Assembly: GCA_049302185.1 (NCBI GenBank)
Contig: JBAQLV010000016.1
Location: 1-31,982, forward strand
Direction: 5' to 3'
DNA: 31,982 nucleotides
Origin: UBA1546 sp049302185
Lineage (GTDB): Bacteria; Nitrospirota; Thermodesulfovibrionia; Thermodesulfovibrionales; UBA1546
Shown: piece after piece, positions 1 through 8,228 of the stretch
How positions within the stretch are numbered: position 1 is the stretch's first letter
Layout: every line of letters starts with the position of its first letter
Made by a program: the position numbers and the translations under genes
Notes under the pieces: model-generated
Databases searched by the model: none
Seen by the model: only the letters and a program-made list of their open reading frames with translations
Told to the model about the DNA's origin: nothing

Positions 1-1144
1 CACTGTCCCGCGCCGGTGCGGATTTTTTGTAATCGAAACCTTTCAGCGTGCGCCGTTCTATCTTTTTGCCGAGAACACGTTCAATGCCGCGCACCGTATC
101 CTCGTCTTCGCGGGTAACGAATGTGAAGGCATCCCCGGTCTTTGCAGCCCGGCCGGTGCGGCCGATCCGGTGTGTGTACGCGTCGGTGGTGTCGGGGATG
201 TCGTAGTTGATGACGTGGGATATGAGCGAGACATCAATGCCGCGGGCAGCAATATCGGTGGCAACAAGCACCTGATACGAGCCGTCACGGAATCCGTCCA
301 GCGCTGCCTGGCGCTTGTTCTGCGACAGGTTCCCCTGAAGAGATGCAGCCTTGTAGCCTGCCTTTTCCAGTTGCTGTCCCACGCGCTTGGCGCGGTGCTT
401 GGTGCGCGTAAATATCAGTATCGACTCTGTGTCGGTATGCCGCAGCAGTTCGAGGAGGAGCGCGGTCTTAAGGTGCTGATCCACCGGATAGAGGGCATGA
501 GAGACGGTGCTTGCAGGTACGGCGTGATTGACCTGCACCGTGACCGGGGATTGCAGGACCTCGCGGGCCAGCCGCCGGATATCATCGGGCATTGTTGCCG
601 AGAACAACAGTGTCTGGCGCCTGACCGGTATATGCTTGATGATCTTCCTGATATCAGGCAGAAAGCCCATGTCGAACATGCGGTCCGCCTCATCCAGCAC
701 GAGGACTTCTACCCCCGAAAGGTTTATCGTTCCCTGATTGATATGATCGAGCAGGCGGCCGGGGCAGGCGACGACGATCTCGACACCGGCGCGCAGTTTC
801 TGTATCTGCGGGTTTATGCCTACGCCGCCGTAGATCGTGATGTTGCGCATGTGCGTTTTGCCGCCGAGGTCCGAAAAGGTCGTGTTGATCTGCTCAGCCA
901 GCTCGCGCGTTGGTGCAATGACGAGGGCGCGGATACGGCCGCGCGGTCTGTTTATCAGGCGCTCCAGTATCGGCAGCACGAAGACCGCTGTTTTGCCGGT
1001 TCCGGTCTGGGCAAGACCCATGACGTCTTTCCCATGGAGTACGGGGGGAAGCGCCTGCTCCTGAATCGGTGTTGGCGTTACAAAGCCCGCTGCCTTAATC
1101 CCGGCAGCGATTTGTGGGTGAAAATTAAACTTGTGAAATTCCAT
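1..1144 (-). CDS. rhlE: DEAD-box ATP-dependent RNA helicase, RhlE type (3' end outside the window)
   Basis: The reading frame is open from the ATG at 1144 to the window edge, giving 381 residues without a stop. It carries the DEAD-box motifs in order: a Q motif near residues 21-30, Walker A AQTGTGKT (45-52), PTREL (78-82), DEAD (151-154), SAT (182-184) and HRIGRTGRA near the visible end. RhlE helicases unwind short RNA duplexes in ribosome assembly and RNA decay. The low-complexity C-terminal tail usual in this family would lie beyond base 1. GGAG sits just upstream of the ATG. The gene is clearly richer in G+C, especially at third positions, than the rest of the window, so recent transfer is possible (inference). 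The long plus-strand frame over the same bases is its antisense shadow. Confidence 0.93.
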   Translation of the reverse strand, partial: MEFHKFNFHPQIAAGIKAAGFVTPTPIQEQALPPVLHGKDVMGLAQTGTGKTAVFVLPILERLINRPRGRIRALVIAPTRELAEQINTTFSDLGGKTHMRNITIYGGVGINPQIQKLRAGVEIVVACPGRLLDHINQGTINLSGVEVLVLDEADRMFDMGFLPDIRKIIKHIPVRRQTLLFSATMPDDIRRLAREVLQSPVTVQVNHAVPASTVSHALYPVDQHLKTALLLELLRHTDTESILIFTRTKHRAKRVGQQLEKAGYKAASLQGNLSQNKRQAALDGFRDGSYQVLVATDIAARGIDVSLISHVINYDIPDTTDAYTHRIGRTGRAAKTGDAFTFVTREDEDTVRGIERVLGKKIERRTLKGFDYKKSAPARDS

Positions 1145-1245
1145 AGGCTCCTTTTTTTTCTGCGTTTGGGGAAAAAACCAGAGTGTATTCCGGGGCTTAC
1201 AATGACGTAGTTTTCATCCGCGTACTGCAGTTGTTTTAATGCTTA

Positions 1246-1274
1246 ACACTAACACTTCGGGAAAACACTGTCAA
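1246..1274 (-). promoter_or_regulatory. Predicted promoter of rhlE
   Basis: On the minus strand a TTGACA box (1269-1274) is separated by 17 bases from TAGTGT (1246-1251), about 100 bases before the rhlE start. The long leader is unexplained. The 1145-1453 gene-free stretch holds this promoter, the csp promoter and a leader terminator. Confidence 0.5.
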
Positions 1275-1302
1275 GTAAAAGAATCCGATATTTTTCGTCT
1301 CA

Positions 1303-1332
1303 TTGACAAACTGTGCGAGGGAATGCTATCCT
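1303..1332 (+). promoter_or_regulatory. Predicted promoter of the cold-shock gene
   Basis: TTGACA (1303-1308), an 18-base spacer and an extended -10 (TG at 1324-1325, TATCCT at 1327-1332) predict a transcript starting near 1339. This gives a csp leader of about 115 nt, the long-leader layout typical of cold-shock genes. Confidence 0.6.
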
Positions 1333-1367
1333 ACAAACAGGATTTTAGAAGTTTTTGCAGTTTATGA

Positions 1368-1402
1368 GGCCACAAAGACTTTTCGACTTTGTGGCCTTTT
1401 TT
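1368..1402 (+). terminator. Terminator hairpin inside the csp leader (possible attenuator)
   Basis: GGCCACAAAG (1368-1377) pairs perfectly with CTTTGTGGCC (1387-1396) across a 9-base loop and is followed by six T (1397-1402). It lies between the predicted csp promoter and the csp start, so by default transcription should stop about 60 nt in. Either it ends an upstream transcript, or it attenuates csp and is relieved by cold or by a Csp acting as antiterminator. The second reading is inference. Confidence 0.75.
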
Positions 1403-1453
1403 ATTCGTTGAGACCTTCTGAGATTTGAGTTTATAAAAAAGGAGGTAAAAGAA

Positions 1454-1654
1454 ATGACTAATGGAAAAGTAAAGTGGTTCAATGACTCAAAGGGTTTTGG
1501 CTTTATCACAAGCGAAGACGGCAGTGATGTATTTGTCCACCACACTTCAATCCAGGGCAACGGCTTTAAGAGCCTTGCCGAGGGTGACTCAGTCAGCTTT
1601 GACACTGAAAAGGGACCGAAAGGCCCCAAGGCAACCAATGTATCAAAGCTGTAA
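1454..1654 (+). CDS. cspA: Cold-shock domain protein, CspA family
   Basis: This 66-residue single OB-fold protein has the size and motifs of the CspA family: KWFNDSKGFGFI containing RNP1 (KGFGFI), then DVFVHHTSI containing RNP2. Aromatic residues of these motifs stack on single-stranded RNA or DNA; family members act as RNA chaperones that melt structure and can act as transcription antiterminators. The start is set by AAGGAGG 9 bases before the ATG. A strong terminator follows the stop directly. Regulation probably runs through the roughly 115-nt leader with its hairpin. Which paralogue this is (CspA, C or E) cannot be told from the sequence. Confidence 0.95.
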   Translation: MTNGKVKWFNDSKGFGFITSEDGSDVFVHHTSIQGNGFKSLAEGDSVSFDTEKGPKGPKATNVSKL

Positions 1655-1663
1655 TTGACAGGC

Positions 1664-1702
1664 AAAATCCCCCCTTGTTTTGCAGGGGGGGATTTTTATT
1701 TT
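1664..1702 (+). terminator. Rho-independent terminator after csp
   Basis: AAAATCCCCCC (1664-1674) pairs with GGGGGGATTTT (1686-1696), followed by a T/A-rich run. It starts 9 bases after the csp stop and isolates csp from the next gene. Confidence 0.85.
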
Positions 1703-1713
1703 ATGAGGGGACA

Positions 1714-2121
1714 ATGGCAAACAGACATCATCACAGACAAAATTATGCCTTAAAGATGGAATTAAAAAAGCAGGTCAATATTGCTGCCGGTTTGGTTTCG
1801 GACCGATTCCCTACAGTTTCCGGCATCGTAATTCATATGACATATTACCGGAAAGCAGCAATTCCTCTTCTTATGGTGCGCACTGTTAATATCTTCCCTA
1901 CCTCGTATGCCTATTTTAAAATGGACTGTATGATAAAGGGCTGTGACGGAGGCGGGTTTGACCTCACTTCTGTAGTTACCAATATGGTTAAAACTCATAA
2001 GAAGATGAGGAACGGGTCTCTCAATTGCAGCGGGACCTCCGATGACATTGGGAGTGACCATGCGCGTATTGAGTATGAAACCGTGATACGGTATAAAAGA
2101 GGCTCGACCGTTAATTCTTAA
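1714..2121 (+). CDS. Conserved small protein of unknown function next to csp
   Basis: The product has 135 residues. The start at 1714 is chosen because GAGGGGACA precedes it; an earlier in-frame ATG at 1675 lies within the csp terminator. The N-terminus is His-rich (MANRHHHRQNY) and the middle reads CMIKGCDGGGFDLT, with paired cysteines and a glycine run. There is no signal peptide or membrane segment, so it should be cytoplasmic. I remember similar proteins beside cold-shock genes in deltaproteobacteria such as Geobacter, but could not check this. The placement suggests a cold or RNA-related role, which is only inference. I recognise no catalytic motif. Confidence 0.75.
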   Translation: MANRHHHRQNYALKMELKKQVNIAAGLVSDRFPTVSGIVIHMTYYRKAAIPLLMVRTVNIFPTSYAYFKMDCMIKGCDGGGFDLTSVVTNMVKTHKKMRNGSLNCSGTSDDIGSDHARIEYETVIRYKRGSTVNS

Positions 2122-2166
2122 TTCATCCTGTCTAAACCACTTGTGAAATAAGTGTTTCGCGAAGCC

Positions 2167-3699
2167 TCAAAACTGCCCCCTGTCAAGCGTTCTGTACTGG
2201 ATTGCCTCTGAGACATGATGGGACTGTATGCTCTCTGATGAATCCAGATCAGCGATTGTTCGGGATAATTTAAGCGTTCTCGTATATGCCCTTGCAGAGA
2301 GTCCGAGCTTCTGCATTGCGTTTTCAAGGAGTGACTGAGCATCTGATTTGAGTTTGCAGTATTTTTTGATATGCCTTGTCTTCATCTGGCCGTTTGAATA
2401 GACCTTATCGCTTTTAAATCTTTCCAGCTGGGCATCCCTTGCTTTTATAACCCGCTCTCTTATTGATGCTGATTTTTCTCCTGAATATTCTGTTGAGAGT
2501 TCTTTATATGGAACAGCAGGCACTTCAATATGAATGTCAATCCTGTCAAGCAAAGGGCCTGATACCCTGTGCCTGTACCTGTGTATCTGTCCGGGCATGC
2601 ATGTGCATTGATGCCTTGAATCTCCCAGATAACCGCATGGACACGGGTTCATCGCGGCAACGAGCATAAAATTCGCAGGATAAGTTATTGATGCAACTGC
2701 CCTTGAGACTGTAACTTCCCCGTTTTCCAACGGCTGTCTTAAGACCTCAAGCACATTCCTTTTGAATTCAGGAAGCTCATCCAAAAACAAAACACCGTTA
2801 TGAGCAAGGCTGACCTCGCCTGGTTTTGGGATAGTGCCGCCCCCGATCAGCGCAACATCGGATATGGTGTGATGCGGCGAGCGGAATGTCCGCGTAGCAA
2901 GCAAAGACTGTCCTGTTTTCAGCAAGCCTGCAACGCTGTGGATCTTTGTTGCCTCCAATGCCTCGTCAAATGTCATCTTTGGAAGTATCGTTGGAAGCCT
3001 TTTTGAAAGCATTGTTTTTCCTGAACCCGGAGGGCCTATCATTAAAACATTGTGCCCTCCTGCCGCTGCGACCTCCAGCGCCCTCTTTGCATGTTCCTGC
3101 CCCTTGACTTCAGAAAAGTCATCTTCATACAGGGAATATTCTTCAAATGCCTTATCAAGGTCAATGGTGAATATTTTTTCAGAGGAGCCGTTTTTAAGAA
3201 AATCTATCACTTCAGGAAGGCTCTTCATCCCGAATACAGACACGCCTTTCACAACCGCCGCCTCTGATGCATTCTCCTCCGGAAGTATTACTCCTTTCAG
3301 CCCAAGGCTTTTTGCCGTGATAGCCATTGAGAGAGCGCCGCGCACAGGCTTTATCTTTCCGTCAAGCGATAGTTCTCCTGTAAAGAGATAGCCCTGTGTT
3401 GAATTCATCTCAATGACGCCCTCTGCCGTTATTATTCCTATTGCAATCGGAAGGTCAAATGATGAGCCTTCTTTTTTCAAATCAGCAGGCGCAAGGTTAA
3501 CGGTTATCTGTTTTAACGGGAAATTAAACCCGATGTTTTTCAGGGCAGCCCTTACTCTGTCCCTGCTCTCTTTTACAGCAGCATCAGGAAGCCCGACCAT
3601 ATTGAAGTGCGGCAGCCCCCTTGATGCAATGTCAACCTCAACATCAACAGGATGCGCATCAATCCCCACAATGCTTGCGCTCAGTATCTTGGAAAGCAT
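2167..3699 (-). CDS. comM: ComM/YifB family AAA+ ATPase (Mg-chelatase-like)
   Basis: At 510 residues the length is normal for ComM. The N-terminal ChlI-like domain (about 1-170) has the family signature GLPHFNMVGLPDAAVKESRDRV. The AAA+ core follows with Walker A GPPGSGKT (222-229) and a Walker B region VLFLDELPEF, then the cysteine-rich NPCPCGYLGD segment and the C-terminal helical Mg_chelatase_C domain. In Vibrio and Haemophilus ComM is a hexameric helicase that drives branch migration during integration of transforming DNA. Here it follows clpX by 70 bases in the same direction but has its own promoter. There is no Shine-Dalgarno sequence, and a TATAAT box ends 5 bases before the ATG, so the mRNA is probably leaderless. 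No other competence gene is in view. Confidence 0.93.
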   Translation of the reverse strand: MLSKILSASIVGIDAHPVDVEVDIASRGLPHFNMVGLPDAAVKESRDRVRAALKNIGFNFPLKQITVNLAPADLKKEGSSFDLPIAIGIITAEGVIEMNSTQGYLFTGELSLDGKIKPVRGALSMAITAKSLGLKGVILPEENASEAAVVKGVSVFGMKSLPEVIDFLKNGSSEKIFTIDLDKAFEEYSLYEDDFSEVKGQEHAKRALEVAAAGGHNVLMIGPPGSGKTMLSKRLPTILPKMTFDEALEATKIHSVAGLLKTGQSLLATRTFRSPHHTISDVALIGGGTIPKPGEVSLAHNGVLFLDELPEFKRNVLEVLRQPLENGEVTVSRAVASITYPANFMLVAAMNPCPCGYLGDSRHQCTCMPGQIHRYRHRVSGPLLDRIDIHIEVPAVPYKELSTEYSGEKSASIRERVIKARDAQLERFKSDKVYSNGQMKTRHIKKYCKLKSDAQSLLENAMQKLGLSARAYTRTLKLSRTIADLDSSESIQSHHVSEAIQYRTLDRGQF

Positions 3700-3704
3700 T
3701 GTAG

Positions 3705-3734
3705 ATTATATTTATTACAGTAGGAGAAAAGCAA
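3705..3734 (-). promoter_or_regulatory. Predicted promoter of comM, leaderless layout
   Basis: On the minus strand TTGCTT (3729-3734), an 18-base spacer and TATAAT (3705-3710) are followed by only CTACA before the ATG. Transcription should begin at or within a base or two of the start codon. Confidence 0.6.
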
Positions 3735-3769
3735 GAAAGGAGAAACAGAAACTCAGAAGCGTATGTAGC

Positions 3770-5011
3770 TTACGCTGACTCCGCCTGTTTTTCGTATATA
3801 AGGATGGGTTTTTCCTTTTTGGCTATCGTATCTTCATTTATAAGACATTCTTTTATGCCTTTTTGCGATGGTATCTCATACATCACGTCAAGCATTATCT
3901 CTTCAAGGATTGCCCTTAAGCCGCGCGCGCCTGTCTTTTTCTCTGTTGCCTTTTTTGCTATCGCCCTGAGGGCGGTGTCTGTGAACCTCAGACGCACATT
4001 ATCAAAAGATAGCAGTTTCTGATACTGTTTTATCAAGGCATTTTTAGGCTCTGTGAGTATCTTTACGAGCGCTGCCTCATCAAGCTCATCAAGGGTTGCA
4101 ACAACAGGAAGCCTTCCAACAAATTCAGGTATCATGCCGTATTTTATCAGGTCTTCAGGCTCTGCGATGCTTAAGACATCACCGATTTTTATTTCCGAAG
4201 CCTTTAGAACTTTAGCGCCAAAGCCTACGGTCTTTTTACCTGTCCGCTGTTTGATTACATCCTCCAGGCCGATAAATGCCCCGCCGCAGATAAAGAGTAT
4301 GTTTGAGGTGTTGACCTGTATAAACTCCTGCTGGGGATGCTTCCTTCCACCCTGAGGAGGAATATTCGCAATCGTGCCCTCTATAATCTTAAGCAATGCC
4401 TGCTGCACCCCTTCACCGGAGACGTCGCGTGTTATTGAGGGGTTTTCTGATTTTCTGCTTATCTTGTCAATCTCATCTATGTAAACTATTCCTCTCTGTG
4501 CCCTTTCAACGTCATAGTTTGCCGCCTGAAGGAGTTTGAGTATTATATTTTCAACATCCTCTCCTACATATCCTGCCTCTGTGAGTGTTGTTGCATCTGC
4601 CATTGTGAACGGCACATCAAGAAACCTTGCGAGCGTCTGCGCGAACAGAGTCTTTCCGGTCCCTGTGGGGCCCATCAGGAGTATGTTGCTTTTTTGCAGT
4701 TCAACATCTGTTTTTGCAGGGCTGTGAATCCTCTTGTAGTGATTGTGCACTGCAACTGAAAGTATCTTTTTTGCCTTTTCCTGTCCGATAACATAGTCCT
4801 CAAGGAACTGATAGATTTCTTTTGGCGCGGGCAGTTTTGGAAGCACAGCGGTTTCTGCCGTTGGAAAAAGCTCGTCAGCCATTATCTCATTGCAGAGTTC
4901 CACGCATTCATTGCATATGTAAACAGCAGGGCCTGCAATGAGTTTTTTTACCTCAGCCTGTCCCTTGCCGCAGAATGAACATTTAAGCATGTTTTCATCT
5001 TTCTTGGGCAT
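3770..5011 (-). CDS. clpX: ATP-dependent Clp protease ATP-binding subunit ClpX
   Basis: The product has 413 residues. The N-terminal zinc-binding domain holds four cysteines (CSFCGKG and YICNECVELC). The AAA+ module has Walker A GPTGTGKT, Walker B IVYIDEIDKI, a GYVGEDVE pore-1 loop, an RTGKKTVGFG segment that includes the IGF-like tripeptide region, and sensor-2 GARGLR. ClpX is the hexameric unfoldase that recognises tagged substrates and feeds them to ClpP. ATG at 5011 is preferred to a TTG one codon upstream because GGAGG lies 4 bases before the ATG. It is the third gene of tig-clpP-clpX. The 96-base gap to clpP contains a heptamer repeat array. Confidence 0.97.
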   Translation of the reverse strand: MPKKDENMLKCSFCGKGQAEVKKLIAGPAVYICNECVELCNEIMADELFPTAETAVLPKLPAPKEIYQFLEDYVIGQEKAKKILSVAVHNHYKRIHSPAKTDVELQKSNILLMGPTGTGKTLFAQTLARFLDVPFTMADATTLTEAGYVGEDVENIILKLLQAANYDVERAQRGIVYIDEIDKISRKSENPSITRDVSGEGVQQALLKIIEGTIANIPPQGGRKHPQQEFIQVNTSNILFICGGAFIGLEDVIKQRTGKKTVGFGAKVLKASEIKIGDVLSIAEPEDLIKYGMIPEFVGRLPVVATLDELDEAALVKILTEPKNALIKQYQKLLSFDNVRLRFTDTALRAIAKKATEKKTGARGLRAILEEIMLDVMYEIPSQKGIKECLINEDTIAKKEKPILIYEKQAESA

Positions 5012-5036
5012 CAAACCTCCAAAATAAATAGTTAAT

Positions 5037-5066
5037 AGTTGAAAGTTGAAAGTTGAAAGTTGAAAG
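5037..5066 (-). repeat. Heptanucleotide tandem repeat between clpP and clpX
   Basis: On the plus strand AGTTGAA is repeated four times plus AG. The opposite flank (about 5086-5115, including the clpP stop) carries imperfect heptamers of complementary sense (TTTAACTTCTAACTTTC), so the mRNA could fold into one long A/U-rich hairpin between clpP and clpX. The form resembles short tandemly repeated heptamers known from cyanobacteria and other bacteria. Confidence 0.8.
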
Positions 5067-5107
5067 CTTCAGAAGTTTATTATTTTTCACTTTTAACTTC
5101 TAACTTT

Positions 5108-5698
5108 CTACTTGCTCTTAATAGTATGTATAACCTCGTCAACAATTCCGTATTCTTTTGCCTCGGCTCCTGACATGAAGAAATCCCTGTCTGTGTCAGT
5201 CTGTATTTTTTCCAGAGGCTGTCCTGTATGAGTGGCGAGTATCCTGTTAAGGGTGTCTTTTATCTTTAAGATTTCCCTTGCATGTATTTCCACGTCTGTT
5301 GCCTGTCCGTGAAATCCTCCCATGGCCTGATGAAGCAGGATCCTTGCGTTGGGAAGCGCAAACCTCTTGCCTTTGGCGCCTGCTGCAAGCAGAAGCGCAC
5401 CCATGCTTGCTGCCTGTCCGATGCAGTAGGTTGCAATATCGGATTTCACATACTGCATTGTATCGTAGATCGCAAGGCCTGAGGATACAATGCCACCGGG
5501 GGAATTAACATAGATGTGGATATCCTTATCCGGGTCCTCAGACTGAAGAAAGAGAAGCTGTGCTATCACTGTATTTGCAACGCAGTCATCAATTGCCGTT
5601 CCAAGGAAAATTATCCTGTCCTTAAGAAGCCTTGAGTAGATATCGTAAGCCCGTTCTGTTCTGCCTGTCTGCTCAATTACAAATGGAATTATGCTCAC
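5108..5698 (-). CDS. clpP: ATP-dependent Clp protease proteolytic subunit ClpP
   Basis: The 196 residues match the family length. The catalytic triad is complete: Ser98 in GQAASMGA, His123 in NARILLHQ and Asp172 in TDRDFFMS. ClpP forms a double heptameric barrel that degrades proteins fed to it by ClpX or ClpA/C. The start is a GTG preceded by AAAGGAG; the ATG two bases upstream is in another frame and hits a stop at once. It begins one base after the trigger factor stop, so translation of the two is probably coupled. No long N-terminal propeptide is evident. Confidence 0.97.
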   Translation of the reverse strand: MSIIPFVIEQTGRTERAYDIYSRLLKDRIIFLGTAIDDCVANTVIAQLLFLQSEDPDKDIHIYVNSPGGIVSSGLAIYDTMQYVKSDIATYCIGQAASMGALLLAAGAKGKRFALPNARILLHQAMGGFHGQATDVEIHAREILKIKDTLNRILATHTGQPLEKIQTDTDRDFFMSGAEAKEYGIVDEVIHTIKSK

Positions 5699-5699
5699 A

Positions 5700-6950
5700 T
5701 TATTCTCCTTTCTCTATAGCTGCCCTTGAAAGCAGGAGGTCTAAGACTTTTTGTTCATGCATGTTATTTCTGAGTCCTTCCAGCGAACCGTCTCTCTGCG
5801 CATATATCTTTATAAGGGATTCAGGCGTCATAGAAAGCTGCTGTGAAAGTTCAAGTATTTTTTCTTTAAGTTCCTCATCTGTTACGTTTACTCCTTCCTT
5901 TTCTCCGATAATAGAGAGAAGAATCATTGCCCTTACATTTTTTATGGCATCGGGCTTTAATTCGTCACGGAGTGCAGCTTCATCCTTGTCGGATTTCTTT
6001 AATGTCTTTGCCTCGTGAACCATTGCTGTTAGCTCCCTTTCAAGCATTGATTCGGGGATGTCAAAATTATGCGAACTCGTTAGGGATTCAAGTATCGCAT
6101 TTTTTTGTATTTTTTGTGTCTGTTCTTTTTTTGCCTTTTCAATCCCTTCCTTTGCGCCTGCCTTCAGCGCATCGAGGTTTTCAAACCCGAGGTCTTTTGC
6201 GAGCTCGGCATCTATTGCAGGAAGGATTTTTTTCTTTACGGCCTTGACTGTATTTTTTATCAGGACTTTTTTCCCTGCAATAGCCTTTGCGTGGAAATCC
6301 TGAGGGAATTGCGCCTCAACCTCAACGATGTCGCCTGCCTTTTTGCCTGTGAGGCTCTCCGAAATTTCCTTTGGCAGGCCTGTGAAGCCTACCATAAAAA
6401 CCTGATCTTTTGCAGTGGTTGTCTGGTCGTCGTATTTCATTTCATAGTCAATGGTTAATAAATCTCCGGTCTCTATCGCTTTGTCTGCAATTTCATAGGT
6501 GGCTTTGCCTTCCTGAAGCCTTTTTAATGCATTGTCAACATCTTCGTCAGAGACAATCACAGGAATATCTTTTGTTTTGATGCCTTCGTATCTCAGGTTT
6601 TCAATCTTCGGTCTTATCTCAAGGGTGAAAGACAGCGAAAGCGGATTATTGCGCTCGAAGTTTACTCCTCCCTCAATCTCAGGCCTTGTAACAGGCACGA
6701 TAGCCGCTTCTTTTAATGCCCTGTCATAAAACTCCGGGATGACTTCTTCCAAAGCCTCTGCCTCAGCGCCCTTTCCAAAGTGTTTTTCAATAATATTCAT
6801 GGGTGTTTTCCCGGGCCTGAACCCGGGAATCTTTGCCTTCTGCCGGGCTTTTTCAAGAGAGTTTTTAATCTTTTTTTCAATAGCCTCAGACGGTATCTCT
6901 ATCCTGAGACGTTTCTTTGTCGGGTTGATATCTTCTACTGCTTTAAGCAA
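5700..6950 (-). CDS. tig: Trigger factor, ribosome-associated chaperone and peptidyl-prolyl isomerase
   Basis: I place the start at the TTG at 6950, giving 416 residues beginning (M)LKAVEDINPTKK, the usual start of the family. AAAGGAGG lies 5 bases upstream of this TTG, and the 28 codons of the longer open frame would cover the promoter. The ribosome-binding domain carries the GFRPGKTP signature. An FKBP-like PPIase domain starts near GDLLTIDYEM, and a helical C-terminal chaperone domain follows. The protein binds the L23 region of the ribosome and shields nascent chains. It is the first gene of tig-clpP-clpX, an order found in many bacteria, so folding and degradation are made together. Confidence 0.95.
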   Translation of the reverse strand: MLKAVEDINPTKKRLRIEIPSEAIEKKIKNSLEKARQKAKIPGFRPGKTPMNIIEKHFGKGAEAEALEEVIPEFYDRALKEAAIVPVTRPEIEGGVNFERNNPLSLSFTLEIRPKIENLRYEGIKTKDIPVIVSDEDVDNALKRLQEGKATYEIADKAIETGDLLTIDYEMKYDDQTTTAKDQVFMVGFTGLPKEISESLTGKKAGDIVEVEAQFPQDFHAKAIAGKKVLIKNTVKAVKKKILPAIDAELAKDLGFENLDALKAGAKEGIEKAKKEQTQKIQKNAILESLTSSHNFDIPESMLERELTAMVHEAKTLKKSDKDEAALRDELKPDAIKNVRAMILLSIIGEKEGVNVTDEELKEKILELSQQLSMTPESLIKIYAQRDGSLEGLRNNMHEQKVLDLLLSRAAIEKGE

Positions 6951-6984
6951 ATAATCCTCCTTTGGCAAATCATGTAATCTATTT

Positions 6985-7013
6985 AATATAAAATAATATG
7001 GAAACTTAGTCAA
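6985..7013 (-). promoter_or_regulatory. Predicted promoter of tig-clpP-clpX
   Basis: On the minus strand TTGACT (7008-7013), a 17-base spacer and TATATT (6985-6990) lie about 35 bases before the TTG start. Their position inside the longer open frame supports the shorter trigger factor. No CIRCE element or sigma-32 box was seen. Confidence 0.65.
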
Positions 7014-7046
7014 TTTAAGGGCAGGCAGCGACAATAAGTAATATAT

Positions 7047-8228
7047 TTATTTTAACAGGATATCCAGCAACTCCTTGGAAGCATATAGTTTATTCCGCTG
7101 TTTTCCTGTGAGCTCCTGCAATATGCCGAGTTTTTCCATCTGCATGACACCTTTTTTAACGGAATTAAATTGGACACCCCATTTTTTGCTTAATGTAGAG
7201 GTTGCAACCACCGGACTGATAAACATTTCGTCAAGTAATTTATGCACAATCTCCGAAACTCGTGCTGTCTTATTGATAAGGTTTGTATATTTTCCGTAGA
7301 GTTCTAAAATTCGTTTTGCATTAGCCAGAGAATCAGTGGCCATATTAATAACACCTCGGAGGAAAAAATCTATCCATCCTTTCCAGTCTCCTTTTTGACT
7401 TACCGCAAGAAGTCTTCTGTAATATTCATCTCTGAATTTTTCAAAAAAATCTGAAAGATAAAGAAGCGGCTGTGTAAGAGAGCCCTTCTGATAAAGGAAA
7501 AACGTGATAAGCAGCCTTCCGATACGGCCGTTTCCATCGATGAATGGATGTATTGCCTCAAACTGGTAATGCATCAATGCTGCCTGGATTAAAATTGGCT
7601 CTTTCGCTTCGGAATTAATATATTTTTCCCAATCGCTTAAAGACTGATTCATTTCTTCAACAGGCGGCGGAACATACGTTGCCTCATTTAGAGTGCATCC
7701 CGGCGGGCCAATCCAGTTCTGGCTCCGGCGCAGTTCACCGGGCGTACCGTGTCCACCGCGAACATCTGTCATTAATATTTTATGCAGCTCACAGATCAGT
7801 CTGGTAGAGACAGGAAGCTTTTCAAGAAGCCCGATGCCATTTGTCATAGCTTGAACGTAATTGAATACTTCCTTAACATCCGCCTGCCTGATAATTTTCA
7901 TTTCCGATGCCTCATAAAAGAAAAGATCACTAAGAGAAGATTGTGTGCCCTCTATCCTTGAGCTTGAAACAGCCTCACGGCGGATATATGGCGATATCAA
8001 CAGATAAGGGTTCTTAAGCACTCTGCCTGTACCGGATAACTCTCCAAGCAACCTGTCAGCATCGGAAAGTAATTTTATTGTCTGGCTATCATATTCAAAT
8101 ACCGGCGGCAAAGGATTTGGAACAAAAGCGCAGTAGTCCCTTAGTGTTCTTATACACCGGCCGGATGTGGAGTTCTCAAAGTCTTTAGTTGCCAATTTGC
8201 CCTGCCCTTTGCCTTGATTTTCCTGCAA
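7047..8228 (-). CDS. Fic domain protein (AMP-transferase) with N-terminal inhibitory motif and C-terminal winged helix
   Basis: The open frame encodes 393 residues. The Fic motif HPFIDGNGRIGR (227-238) is intact, with catalytic His227 and the phosphate-binding loop. Upstream, SSRIEG (89-94) fits the (S/T)xxxE(G/N) inhibitory motif, so this is a class II, self-inhibited Fic protein. The C-terminal 100 residues look like a winged-helix DNA-binding domain, as is common in Fic proteins of this length. The family transfers AMP from ATP to hydroxyl side chains of target proteins; the target is unknown. The start is uncertain: TTG at 8228 has almost no leader, and TTG at 8195, preceded by AAGGGCAGGGC, is an alternative. 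The repeat-rich promoter suggests that the protein represses its own gene. Confidence 0.9.
   Translation of the reverse strand: MQENQGKGQGKLATKDFENSTSGRCIRTLRDYCAFVPNPLPPVFEYDSQTIKLLSDADRLLGELSGTGRVLKNPYLLISPYIRREAVSSSRIEGTQSSLSDLFFYEASEMKIIRQADVKEVFNYVQAMTNGIGLLEKLPVSTRLICELHKILMTDVRGGHGTPGELRRSQNWIGPPGCTLNEATYVPPPVEEMNQSLSDWEKYINSEAKEPILIQAALMHYQFEAIHPFIDGNGRIGRLLITFFLYQKGSLTQPLLYLSDFFEKFRDEYYRRLLAVSQKGDWKGWIDFFLRGVINMATDSLANAKRILELYGKYTNLINKTARVSEIVHKLLDEMFISPVVATSTLSKKWGVQFNSVKKGVMQMEKLGILQELTGKQRNKLYASKELLDILLK

Noticed and set aside
170..1210. Long plus-strand open frame of 346 codons at the window start
   Set aside because: It lies antisense to the rhlE helicase, whose minus-strand frame has all DEAD-box motifs. 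High G+C makes long antisense frames common.
4053..4355. Plus-strand frames across clpX, clpP and tig
   Set aside because: They are antisense shadows without ribosome sites; the minus-strand genes carry all family motifs.
5700..7034. Longer trigger factor starting at 7034
   Set aside because: The extra 28 codons cover the predicted promoter, and a strong Shine-Dalgarno sequence sits directly before the TTG at 6950.
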